A stretch of 64,000 nt of DNA. Origin: Rubinisphaera margarita (lineage in GTDB: Bacteria > Planctomycetota > Planctomycetia > Planctomycetales > Planctomycetaceae). The stretch is from positions 248,001-312,000 of the forward strand of contig NZ_JAKFGB010000020.1 of the NCBI RefSeq assembly GCF_022267515.1, given 5' to 3'. Every line of letters starts with the position of its first letter. The stretch's first letter is position 1. The notes beneath the pieces were generated by a model. That model had not been told where the DNA came from and made no database searches. It saw only the letters and a list, made by a program, of their open reading frames with translations. A program made the position numbers and the translations under genes. Shown piece by piece: positions 1-7,765 of the stretch.

Positions 1-1361
1 CACAGATCTCTTATCTGATCTCCGACGACAGCACCGGCGAAGCGGCAGTTATCGATCCGCGCCCCAATGTGGACGTGTATCTGGAATTGAGCCGGAAGTC
101 GGGAGTGGCCATCACCCATATTTTTGAAACGCACATTCACGCGGACTTTATGAGTGGGGCCCGTGAACTTCAGAACCGACTCGGCTCGGCCAGCATCTAC
201 GCCAGTGGTGAGGAGGACGCCAGCTACGACTTCCCCGTGGAGCGGATTCACGCAGGGGACCGCTTTAAGTTCGGTTCGATCACGATGACCGTTCGCCATA
301 CTCCCGGCCATACGCCGGAGCACGTCGCCTATGAGCTGGCGAAGACCGGCAGTGAAGGGGCCCCTTGGGGCGTCTTAACGGGGGATTCCCTGTTCGTCGG
401 GTCGGCAGGACGACCAGACCTGCTCGGCGAAGAAGAAACTGAAGAGCTGACAGAGAAGCTGTTTCACACTCTCCGGGACTATTACCTCAAGCTTGATGAC
501 GGCGTCATTATTTATCCCTGCCATGGAGCCGGTTCCGCCTGTGGAGCCGACATCGGCGAGCGGCCGATGAGCACGATCGGATTTGAACGGCGAACCAACG
601 ACTTCCTGCAGTACGACGACTTTGAGAAGTTCAAGAAGTTCGTGAAGGAAGGGGCTCCTCCAGTTCCTCAGCACTACCCAATCCTGAAGAAGATCAACGC
701 TCGGGGACCAGAGGTAATTGGCAGCTCACCTGCGATCCCTCCGTTGTCTGCGGAGCAGTTTCAAAAGGCGATCGAGAGCGATGCCGACCAGCTGGTTGAT
801 ACGCGACAGATGCTCGCCTTCGGCGGCGGACATATCCCGGGGGCGATTAATATCGGAGACCGGCCATCCCTTTCTGTCTGGGCCGGAGACATGCTTTCTT
901 ACGATCGTAAGATTCTGCTCGTGGTTGAGGATGAAGAAGACCTCGACTGGATTGCCTGGCATTTCGCGTACGTCGGGCTGACGAAATTCGCGGGATATCT
1001 CGCCGGGGGAATGAAGTCCTGGGAGAACAAAGGATTGCCCCTGCAGGCCCTTCCGCAAATTCCGGTGCAGGAGTTGGCGGAGAGGAAGGACGAGTTTCAG
1101 CTCCTCGATGTGCGGTCGCCGAGCGAATTCGAGTCGGGGCGGATCGCCGGAGCAAAACACAAGTTCGTTGGTGAGATGCGGGACGGGGTCAACGGCGATC
1201 TCGGCTTGAATCGCGACAACCCGATTGCCGTGTACTGCGGAAGTGGATACCGGGCGAGTATTGCGGCCAGCCTGCTTCAGCGGGAGAACTACAGCCGCGT
1301 CTACAACGTCCCCGGGAGTATGTCTGCCTGGAAGAATGTCGGCCTGGATGTCGAGAAGTAA
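1..1361 (+). CDS. CstB-like persulfide dioxygenase / rhodanese fusion (5' truncated)
   Basis: The reading frame is open from base 3, so the true start lies before the window; the GTG at 69 is internal. The visible 452 residues hold a metallo-beta-lactamase domain, with the THIHADF metal motif near residue 44 and a GDSLFVGSAGRPDL loop, then two rhodanese domains. The first rhodanese has no cysteine in its loop and looks inactive. The second ends in an active-type CGSGYRA loop. This order matches the CstB family, which oxidises glutathione- or CoA-type persulfide with O2 and transfers sulfur to sulfite to give thiosulfate. The canonical HxHxDH motif reads HxHxDF, which suits a mononuclear iron site rather than a di-zinc site. 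It is the first visible gene of a sulfur operon, 27 nt before the YeeE/YedE genes. The family call is firm; the exact substrate is inferred. Confidence 0.9.
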   Translation, partial: QISYLISDDSTGEAAVIDPRPNVDVYLELSRKSGVAITHIFETHIHADFMSGARELQNRLGSASIYASGEEDASYDFPVERIHAGDRFKFGSITMTVRHTPGHTPEHVAYELAKTGSEGAPWGVLTGDSLFVGSAGRPDLLGEEETEELTEKLFHTLRDYYLKLDDGVIIYPCHGAGSACGADIGERPMSTIGFERRTNDFLQYDDFEKFKKFVKEGAPPVPQHYPILKKINARGPEVIGSSPAIPPLSAEQFQKAIESDADQLVDTRQMLAFGGGHIPGAINIGDRPSLSVWAGDMLSYDRKILLVVEDEEDLDWIAWHFAYVGLTKFAGYLAGGMKSWENKGLPLQALPQIPVQELAERKDEFQLLDVRSPSEFESGRIAGAKHKFVGEMRDGVNGDLGLNRDNPIAVYCGSGYRASIAASLLQRENYSRVYNVPGSMSAWKNVGLDVEK

Positions 1362-1388
1362 ATCTCTCCCGGAGAAGGGAAATGATCT

Positions 1389-1916
1389 ATGTCCAATCCA
1401 TTGAGCAGGAAATCGTGGTCTCCGTATCTGGTGGGGATCGCAATAGGAATATTGAGCTGGTTTGCGTTCTGGAGCGCGAATCATCCTCTCGGGATCACAA
1501 CAGCCTTTGAGCATACGGCCGCGTTAATCTTCCAAGCCGTCTATCCGCCGATTGTCGAAACCAACAGTTATTTCGATGCGGAGTCCCCGAAGATCGGGTG
1601 GGAATGGATGGTCGTCCTTGGGGTATTTCTTGGAAGTCTACTGAGTACCCTTAGCTCCGGAGATGTCGAACGCATCAAGGTCCCGCAGATGTGGAAAGAC
1701 CGGTTTGGATCGAGCGTCGCACTCCGGTTCACTGTCGCGGCACTCAGTGGAGGAGTGATGATGTTCGGAGCGCGGCTGGCTCAGGGCTGCACAAGCGGGC
1801 ACGGAATCAGCGGCAACCTTCAGCTGGCGGCATCGAGCTGGTTGTTCTCAGTCACCTTCTTTGGAGCAGCCGTAGTCACGGCATTCCTTTGTTACGGGAG
1901 GACCCGCCATGTTTGA
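1389..1916 (+). CDS. YeeE/YedE-family sulfur transporter, N-terminal-type half (copy 1)
   Basis: This 175-residue integral membrane protein has about four hydrophobic segments and the family signature GCTSGHGISG near its C-terminus. The cysteine of that motif belongs to the set thought to relay thiosulfate or sulfide in YeeE/TsuA-type channels. Full-length TsuA proteins are about 330-350 residues, so this is one half of a split transporter; the other half follows with an 8-nt overlap. A GGAGAAGGG ribosome site precedes the ATG. It probably imports thiosulfate or another reduced sulfur species through the inner membrane for the neighbouring CstB-like enzyme. The substrate is inferred from family and context. 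Confidence 0.88.
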   Translation: MSNPLSRKSWSPYLVGIAIGILSWFAFWSANHPLGITTAFEHTAALIFQAVYPPIVETNSYFDAESPKIGWEWMVVLGVFLGSLLSTLSSGDVERIKVPQMWKDRFGSSVALRFTVAALSGGVMMFGARLAQGCTSGHGISGNLQLAASSWLFSVTFFGAAVVTAFLCYGRTRHV

Positions 1917-2493
1917 CCCCATTTGGAAACTCCTGCTCGGACTGTTCACCGGGATCATCTTCGGCATCCTTCTGCAGAAAGGTCGGGTCGCCAAGTTTCG
2001 CGTGATTGTCAGCCAGTTTCTGTTCCGCGACTGGACCGTGGTCAAGATTATGGGAACGGCGGTCGTGGTGGGAGCCATGGGCATCTATGCCCTGCTTCCA
2101 GCCGGTCTTGTTTCGTTGCACATCAAACCGCTGGTCTGGCTGGGTGTTATCGCTGGTGGGGTTCTATTTGGCGTCGGCATGGCGTTATTTGGGTATTGCC
2201 CGGGCACCAGCGTGGCAGCCTGCGGGGAAGGGCGACGCGACGCCATGGTTGGTGTCGGAGGAATGCTCCTGGGAGCGGCTGTTTATGTCTGGTTCTACCC
2301 GCAGATCCAGTCGGTCATCACCATGTGGGGAAGTGCCGGCAAGCTCACGCTGCCAGAATGGACCGATGTGTCACCGTGGTTATGGATTACCGGACTTACG
2401 CTGGTCGCCATTGTGGCTGTTCTCTGGAGCAATCGGCGACGGATGCCTTCATTGGGAACAGATCCTCTGGCAGGGCAACAACACCCGACTTAG
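1909..2493 (+). CDS. YeeE/YedE-family sulfur transporter, C-terminal-type half (copy 1)
   Basis: This 194-residue membrane protein carries the second family signature, GYCPGTSVAACGEG, whose first cysteine is the conserved partner of the GCTSGHG cysteine in the upstream half. The ATG lies inside the end of the previous gene (8-nt overlap), which implies translational coupling and a 1:1 heteromer. It has five to six hydrophobic segments and no signal peptide. It would complete an inner-membrane thiosulfate or sulfur channel with the product of 1389-1916. The short tail after the last membrane segment is basic and probably cytoplasmic. Confidence 0.88.
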   Translation: MFDPIWKLLLGLFTGIIFGILLQKGRVAKFRVIVSQFLFRDWTVVKIMGTAVVVGAMGIYALLPAGLVSLHIKPLVWLGVIAGGVLFGVGMALFGYCPGTSVAACGEGRRDAMVGVGGMLLGAAVYVWFYPQIQSVITMWGSAGKLTLPEWTDVSPWLWITGLTLVAIVAVLWSNRRRMPSLGTDPLAGQQHPT

Positions 2494-2546
2494 ACATCCA
2501 CCACACGTTAGACATCCGCTCGAATCGACAACTGGGGAGTTATCGA

Positions 2547-3143
2547 ATGAAAACGACAGCACTTGCGATGGGCCTGGGGATCTCCCTCCTTCCGGGAGTC
2601 GCTCAGGCGGCAAACGCACTGCCCGATCCTTACCCTTATCCGGAGCCGGCGTGGTCTCCTTATCTCGCCGGTGGACTCATCGGAGGACTTGTCCTGCTCA
2701 CACTGGCTCTGGCCAGCAAGAAAATCGGTGCCTCGAGCGCCTATGCCGACGGGGCAGGGTTAATCGGCCGGCTCGTCGCACCCCGGCACATCGCTTCGCT
2801 CCCTTATTACCGGGACAGCAAGCCGATGATTGGCTGGACCCTCGTGTTCGTTCTCGGAGCGATCATCGGCTCCTGGTTCGCCGCGTGGACGGGCGGTGAA
2901 ATCGACGGGACTTACCTTCAGGAAATGTGGGTGGCCCGCTTCGGGGCCGACACCGTCGCGATGAGGACGTTCGTAGCCCTGGCGGGCGGAGCATTGATGG
3001 CCTTTGGAGCCCGAATGGCCGGCGGCTGCACGAGCGGACATGGTATCAGTGGGACGTTGCAGCTGGCGGTCAGCTCATGGATCTCGGTGATCTGTTTCTT
3101 CGTCGGCGGAATCGTGGTCGCGTTAACACTCTATCGCCTGTAG
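2547..3143 (+). CDS. YeeE/YedE-family sulfur transporter, N-terminal-type half (copy 2)
   Basis: This 198-residue protein is a second version of the N-terminal half, with the signature GCTSGHGISG near residues 160-175. The ATG at 2547 is chosen because it has a GGGGAG ribosome site and begins a hydrophobic, signal-like segment (MKTTALAMGLG to AQAA); the open frame upstream is only a shadow of the previous gene. Compared with copy 1 it has an extra leading hydrophobic segment and a longer loop containing YYRDSKPMIGW. It lies 53 nt after copy 1 and 18 nt before its own partner, so the operon holds two complete split transporters. Whether the two pairs differ in substrate cannot be told from the sequence. 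Confidence 0.87.
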   Translation: MKTTALAMGLGISLLPGVAQAANALPDPYPYPEPAWSPYLAGGLIGGLVLLTLALASKKIGASSAYADGAGLIGRLVAPRHIASLPYYRDSKPMIGWTLVFVLGAIIGSWFAAWTGGEIDGTYLQEMWVARFGADTVAMRTFVALAGGALMAFGARMAGGCTSGHGISGTLQLAVSSWISVICFFVGGIVVALTLYRL

Positions 3144-3161
3144 TCAGAGAGTCGATCAGCT

Positions 3162-3821
3162 ATGAATACACCATCAACAGTTCAAACTCCGAAACCCAGC
3201 ACATCATCCGTGGACACGTCGAAGCCGGCTGCTGCAGACAGTGACCGGCAGGTCGACGACGATCCACGCACGTGGAGTTGGCTCGAAACTTCTCCGGGAA
3301 AACTCACTGCCGCCCTTTTGTTTGGTGTACTGTTCGGCTTTCTCCTTCAGAAGGGCGGCGTGGCCAAATTTGATATCCTCATTGGCGTTCTTCTCCTGGA
3401 GAATTTCGTTGTCGTCAAGATCATGCTGACGGCGATCATCGTGGGGATGGTCGGTACTTACTTCATGCGAAAGCAGGGGATGATCGATCTCAAGATTAAC
3501 GAGACGCGTTTGGGGGGAAACATTATTGGCGGACTGATCTTCGGCGCGGGCTTCGCACTTCTGGCCTATTGCCCTGGCACAAACGCAGCCGCCTTGGGGG
3601 AAGGGAATCTCGACGCCATTACCGGCGTGGCGGGACTTCTCCTCGGCTCTTATCTCTTTGCTCTATCTTCAAGATTCAGCGGAGGATCCGTGAGCAAGTG
3701 GGGGAGCTACGGAAAACTGACCCTCCCCGAAGTCGTGGGAATGCGTCAGGGTGTGTTCATCGCGATTGCGGTTCCGGTTCTGGTTGGTATCCTCGTCGCA
3801 CTCGAAGTCGCTGGCTACTAA
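3162..3821 (+). CDS. YeeE/YedE-family sulfur transporter, C-terminal-type half (copy 2)
   Basis: This 219-residue membrane protein has the AYCPGTNAAALGEG signature of the C-terminal half. Its first 45 or so residues are polar and rich in Ser, Thr and Pro, a cytoplasmic extension absent from copy 1. The remainder has five to six hydrophobic segments. It follows its partner by 18 nt and precedes the cysteine dioxygenase by 16 nt, so the arrangement is one operon. The likely role is import of thiosulfate or a related sulfur compound. The N-terminal extension could be regulatory, which is a guess. Confidence 0.87.
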   Translation: MNTPSTVQTPKPSTSSVDTSKPAAADSDRQVDDDPRTWSWLETSPGKLTAALLFGVLFGFLLQKGGVAKFDILIGVLLLENFVVVKIMLTAIIVGMVGTYFMRKQGMIDLKINETRLGGNIIGGLIFGAGFALLAYCPGTNAAALGEGNLDAITGVAGLLLGSYLFALSSRFSGGSVSKWGSYGKLTLPEVVGMRQGVFIAIAVPVLVGILVALEVAGY

Positions 3822-3837
3822 CGGTTCCCCGCACCCA

Positions 3838-4329
3838 ATGCATCGCCCCTGTGAGATCCTGACACTTAACGACCTCACCCACCGGCTGCGGTCCTGCGAC
3901 CGTCCGCTGTCGATCGACGAACTTCGCGAGTTCGTCCGCGGCATTATCCTGCCGCCCCAAGAATGGAAGGCACTTCTGCGGTTCGATCCGGAAGAGTTCT
4001 GTTATCAAACCCTCTTTGAGTCGGCTTGGTTCGAGCTCAACCTGATCGGCTGGAAGCCCGGCCAGTTCAGTTCCATCCATGACCATCGCGGCACCGCCTG
4101 TTGCGTACTCGTACTGGACGGCACGCTGACGAACCGCGACTTTCAACGCGACGCGACCGGAAACCTGACGGAGCTCTCAAGCTTCGAGCTTCAGCCCGGA
4201 GATCTTCTCTGCCGCGAGAACCAACAGATCCACTCCTGTGGAAACGAAGCTTCGTCCCTCTCTGATCTCGCGACTCTCCACCTCTATTCCCCACCGCTCG
4301 CTCCGCTGACGCAAAGACGTCACGACTGA
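3838..4329 (+). CDS. Cysteine dioxygenase family protein
   Basis: This 163-residue cupin resembles bacterial type I cysteine dioxygenases. It shows the iron-binding SIHDHRG motif around residue 80 after the GQFS turn, and a later conserved block running from HSCGN to the LHLYSPPL strand that supplies the third histidine. These enzymes add O2 to cysteine or a related thiol to form a sulfinate. The ATG at 3838 gives the expected length; an open extension back to 3751 overlaps the transporter gene and is rejected. As the last gene of the sulfur operon, it suggests the cluster handles cysteine-derived as well as inorganic sulfur. A 3-mercaptopropionate-type substrate cannot be excluded. Confidence 0.82.
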   Translation: MHRPCEILTLNDLTHRLRSCDRPLSIDELREFVRGIILPPQEWKALLRFDPEEFCYQTLFESAWFELNLIGWKPGQFSSIHDHRGTACCVLVLDGTLTNRDFQRDATGNLTELSSFELQPGDLLCRENQQIHSCGNEASSLSDLATLHLYSPPLAPLTQRRHD

Positions 4330-4528
4330 ATCGGAGCAGCCAGGCCCTTCCGTTGACCGCGCGGCACAAATTCGAGACCCAAATGGACCGCGGAGTCACA
4401 GTCTAATCAGGTTGCCAGGGTTTGGAGGACATCGAATCAACCCGCTACGTCTGGCGATGCCAGGCTTATCTGGAAATAATGTCAGGAATACTTGCTAATT
4501 CCAGGCGTTGTAGCGGAATTACTTTTCG

Positions 4529-5065
4529 ATGAGCGAAGAACCAATCCATCTCGACGAGCATACTCTGCGGGTTCAAACGCTGTTCGTGCAACACCAGCAG
4601 GCGGTAACGGCCTTCGTATTATCGTTTGAACCGGCGATTCATGACGCTGAGGAGATCGTTCAAGAGACGTTCGTCACGGCCAGCCGAAAAGCCTCGACGT
4701 GGACCGCCGGAACGAACTTTCTGGCTTGGGCCTGCGCAATCGCACGGTTCAAGACGATGAGTTTTCAACGGGACCGTGGACGGAGAAGCCGTCGGTTGGC
4801 GGAAGATGTCGTTGAACTCCTGGCGGGACACGCGGAAGACGACTTTTCGGAGTTTCAAAGACGAGTAGCGACGCTACGGGATTGTTTGAGAAAACTGGCC
4901 CCGAAATCACGCGAGCTCGTCAATCTTCGATATCACGCGGGCTTAATGCCTGAGCAGATTGCAGTCGACATCGACTGGACTGCCAATGCGGTTCGAGTCG
5001 CCCTGACCCGGGCTCGCAACGCACTTCGGGAATGTCTCGGGCGATCTGGGGAGAAGGCACTATGA
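4529..5065 (+). CDS. ECF-type RNA polymerase sigma factor
   Basis: This 178-residue protein has sigma region 2 (about residues 20-90, including DAEEIVQETFVTA and the GTNFLAWACAIARFK stretch) and region 4 (about residues 115-170, with PEQIAVDIDWTANAVRVALTRARNALRECL forming the helix-turn-helix), with no region 3. It resembles the short sigma factors that are greatly expanded in Planctomycetota. Its stop overlaps the start of the next gene (ATGA), so the FecR-like membrane protein is very probably its partner. The pair probably controls the downstream DUF1552/DUF1592 genes, an inference from position. A GGAAT-N8-ATTCC inverted repeat lies about 30 nt upstream of the start. Confidence 0.9.
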   Translation: MSEEPIHLDEHTLRVQTLFVQHQQAVTAFVLSFEPAIHDAEEIVQETFVTASRKASTWTAGTNFLAWACAIARFKTMSFQRDRGRRSRRLAEDVVELLAGHAEDDFSEFQRRVATLRDCLRKLAPKSRELVNLRYHAGLMPEQIAVDIDWTANAVRVALTRARNALRECLGRSGEKAL

Positions 5066-6447
5066 ATGATGAGCGGCTGAGCCAGTTAATCGACTCATGG
5101 CGTGATGATGATCTCTCTGAAGAGCAGGCCGACGAGTTGAATCAGATCCTTCGTGAGTCGGAAGAAGCGCGTCGGAAGTTCTCGGCGGAATCGCGGTTTC
5201 ACGGCCTGTTGCACTGCGCAGCGGCAGAGGATGCCGTTCAGCGAGTCTCAGAGCTGTCTGCTGCGACCTTGCAAACCGGAAGCCGAACATCTCGAGCCAC
5301 TTCGTGGCCCGCATGGCGGATGATGCTTTCAGCGATCGCAGCCGGCCTGTTTGTCGCAATCGGGTTTCAGTGGTGGCATTGGTCCTCCGAGTCCGGCTCT
5401 GTTGCAACGCTGACGTCGAGTGAGAACGCGGCCTGGGAAAGCGAGTTGCCAACAACACCGGGGTCGGAGTTAACGCCAGGCGTGCTGAGCTTGCGGACGG
5501 GTGTCGCCACGGTACGGTTTCATTCGGGCGCAGAGGTGATCGTTGAAGCACCAGCGCAACTGCAGTTGATATCCTCAATGCGCGGCAAGTTGTTGTCCGG
5601 GGCGGCTGTGATCGATGTGCCAGACTCGGCAATAGGGTTCGTGATCGAAACGCCCGATGGCTACGCCGTGGATTACGGGACTCGATTTGCAGTGCGCGTC
5701 GACCAACAAGAGCAGCAATCGAACTTTGAAATCCTCGAAGGCGAGATCGTTGTCCATCACCCCAGCAACGGCGAAGAGCTGCGTTTGACCGGTCAGGGCA
5801 AAGCTGCGCGAGTCTCCGCGGAGTCGGTGATCGCCATCGATCTCCAGCAGCAGGACGACAGTCCAGAACCGGACTTGAACGTTGTTCGCATTGATACCCA
5901 GGGGCGATCGAGTTCCGCTGTACGGAACAACAAACGGCGGAAGTACATTCATCCGGATTTCCTGTCTGTGAAGAATACAGAAGGCGGAAAGTGGGATCAC
6001 CGTTCGTATTTCGATTTCGACCTTTCAACGGTGGACTTGAACCAGGCGGGCTCGGCACGGTTGCGGCTCAATCTTGTCCCCAGCCACCTTGGATTTGCGA
6101 CCCGTCTCCCCCGAATCAATCGTTTTGGTATTTATGGATTGACGAACCCTGTCAAATCCAATTGGTCGATGACGAGTCTCTGGGAAGAATCGCCAGGGCC
6201 GGAAGATGGCGTCCTGCTGGGAACTTTTGAAGTCCCTCGCAGTCAGCAACAAGGCAGCTTTGGAATACGGAACGACGAACTGCTGGACTTCCTGAAGCAG
6301 CATCAGGTTGATGGATCAGTCACGCTGATTCTTGTTCGCGAAACAACTCAAATCGAAGGCAACGTCCCAGGTCTGACTCACATGTTCGCAAGTGATTCGC
6401 ATCCCGAGTACGTAGGGCCAATGCTGGAGTTTGTCATGACCCGGTAG
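5062..6447 (+). CDS. FecR-like membrane protein with C-terminal DNRLRE-like domain
   Basis: The 461-residue product starts at an ATG overlapping the sigma-factor stop by four bases; a longer frame from 5032 is rejected. The N-terminal 85 residues are hydrophilic and acidic, like an anti-sigma cytoplasmic domain, and a membrane segment follows near residues 88-110 (ISAIAAGLFVAIGF-like). A FecR-type beta region follows (about 125-270), with GVATVRFHSGAEVIVEAPAQ and a YGTRFAVRV strand. The last 190 residues resemble the DNRLRE-type extracellular beta-sandwich (RSYFDFDLSTV, RLRLNLVP). The protein could sense an envelope signal and release the sigma factor. Fusion of FecR with a DNRLRE-like module is unusual, and the C-terminal assignment is tentative. 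Confidence 0.78.
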   Translation: MNDERLSQLIDSWRDDDLSEEQADELNQILRESEEARRKFSAESRFHGLLHCAAAEDAVQRVSELSAATLQTGSRTSRATSWPAWRMMLSAIAAGLFVAIGFQWWHWSSESGSVATLTSSENAAWESELPTTPGSELTPGVLSLRTGVATVRFHSGAEVIVEAPAQLQLISSMRGKLLSGAAVIDVPDSAIGFVIETPDGYAVDYGTRFAVRVDQQEQQSNFEILEGEIVVHHPSNGEELRLTGQGKAARVSAESVIAIDLQQQDDSPEPDLNVVRIDTQGRSSSAVRNNKRRKYIHPDFLSVKNTEGGKWDHRSYFDFDLSTVDLNQAGSARLRLNLVPSHLGFATRLPRINRFGIYGLTNPVKSNWSMTSLWEESPGPEDGVLLGTFEVPRSQQQGSFGIRNDELLDFLKQHQVDGSVTLILVRETTQIEGNVPGLTHMFASDSHPEYVGPMLEFVMTR

Positions 6448-6478
6448 TGGTAGCTTCCACACTTATTGAGGATTCCAC

Positions 6479-7750
6479 ATGATTAATCGACGTTCATTTA
6501 TCCAGACTCTTGGAGGTGGCGCGCTCGCTCTTCCGTTGCTTGAGTCGACCGCTCTGGCGACAGCGGCTAGCGCAAAGGGCACGCCTTCGCGCCTGCTGAT
6601 CGTAGGCAACCCGTATGGTGCTCATCCGGAACACTTCTTTCCAACGCAGTTCGGCAAAGACTTCCGTTTTCCCAAAACGATCAGTTCGCTGGAGTGGCTG
6701 CGTGATCGGATCAGCATCCTGTCGCACACAGACCACAACATGAAAAGTGGACATGGACGGGAAATCTCATTCCTGAGCGGTGTGTTGCCGGAAATGAGTG
6801 CGGCGTTTCCTGAAAAGAATATGTCGATCGATCAGATTGTGGCTCGTCGTGTCGGTGCCAATACCCGCTACGCTTCGTTGCATGCCTGCCTGGGGCGAAG
6901 TATCCGGATGAGCTGGAATGCGAACGGTGTCGATATCAAGCCGTTTAATGACGTGCAAAGAATGTACGACCATCTGTTCCAGAACCTGACCGTACAAGAG
7001 CGGCAAACGGCGAAGCAGTTGCTGCATCAAAACAGGAGCGTTCTGGACGCTGTCCACGAACAGTTTGCCGGCGTGCGCAAACGCGCATCACGGAACGACC
7101 AGGTCCGATTGGACTTGTACGCCAATTCGTTGAGAGACATGGAGAAGAATCTCGTCAACAGAGAACAATGGGTCGATCGCGACAAACCCTCTCTCGATCT
7201 TTCGGAGTACTTTCAGGGAAGCGATATCACCATCGAGAACGACTACAACGCGGTTTTCGACATGGTGACCTATGCGTTTCAAACGGATCTCACTCGCGTT
7301 GCCGTCGTTGGTTATTCTCCAGAGTTGAACTACACCGACGTCGATGGTGTTAACCGTGGCTATCACGGCTGCACGCATAACGGCAAGAAGGCAGATACCG
7401 TCGCTGAACTGGTTGCGATTGAATCGTTCCAGGTCGAGCAGATGGCTCGCTGTCTGAAGAAGCTCGATGAGACTCCCGAACCAAATGCCGACGGCAGCAT
7501 GCTGGACTACACGGTCGTGCTGTTCGGCAGTGGCATGGGCTACGGAGGCACGCACTCCAACAAAAACCTTCCAATCCTGGTCGCCGGCGGCGGCCTGGAA
7601 CATTGCGGTCACGTCGACACGCGCGATTCCAGTGGCAACAACATGCCGTTGTGCAATCTGTACCTGACGTTGCTTCAGCATTTTGGTCTCGAATATGAGC
7701 AGTTTAATCAAAGCACGACGGCGTTCGATTTCAAACCCGGCAAAGCGTAG
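6479..7750 (+). CDS. DUF1552 domain-containing exported protein
   Basis: The 423-residue protein begins with a Tat-like signal (NRRSFIQTLGGGALALPLLE). The rest matches DUF1552, a sulfatase/alkaline-phosphatase-like fold related to DUF1501 and widespread in Planctomycetota. Recognisable blocks are HNMKSGHGREISFLSGV, MSIDQIVARRVG, the Asp/Glu-rich TYAFQTDLTRVAVV region and the late VLFGSGMGYGGTHSNKNLP metal-site-like block. It lies 31 nt after the FecR-like gene and 15 nt before the DUF1592 gene. DUF1552 and DUF1592 genes are regularly paired, but their biochemical role is unknown; polymer breakdown at the cell surface has been suggested. I claim only family and export. Confidence 0.9.
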   Translation: MINRRSFIQTLGGGALALPLLESTALATAASAKGTPSRLLIVGNPYGAHPEHFFPTQFGKDFRFPKTISSLEWLRDRISILSHTDHNMKSGHGREISFLSGVLPEMSAAFPEKNMSIDQIVARRVGANTRYASLHACLGRSIRMSWNANGVDIKPFNDVQRMYDHLFQNLTVQERQTAKQLLHQNRSVLDAVHEQFAGVRKRASRNDQVRLDLYANSLRDMEKNLVNREQWVDRDKPSLDLSEYFQGSDITIENDYNAVFDMVTYAFQTDLTRVAVVGYSPELNYTDVDGVNRGYHGCTHNGKKADTVAELVAIESFQVEQMARCLKKLDETPEPNADGSMLDYTVVLFGSGMGYGGTHSNKNLPILVAGGGLEHCGHVDTRDSSGNNMPLCNLYLTLLQHFGLEYEQFNQSTTAFDFKPGKA

Positions 7751-7765
7751 ATCCAGGTGCAGAGC

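Noticed and set aside
1923..3143. One long 406-residue frame covering two transporter genes
   Set aside because: Its first half is an out-of-frame reading of the C-half gene; the real gene starts at ATG 2547 with a ribosome site.
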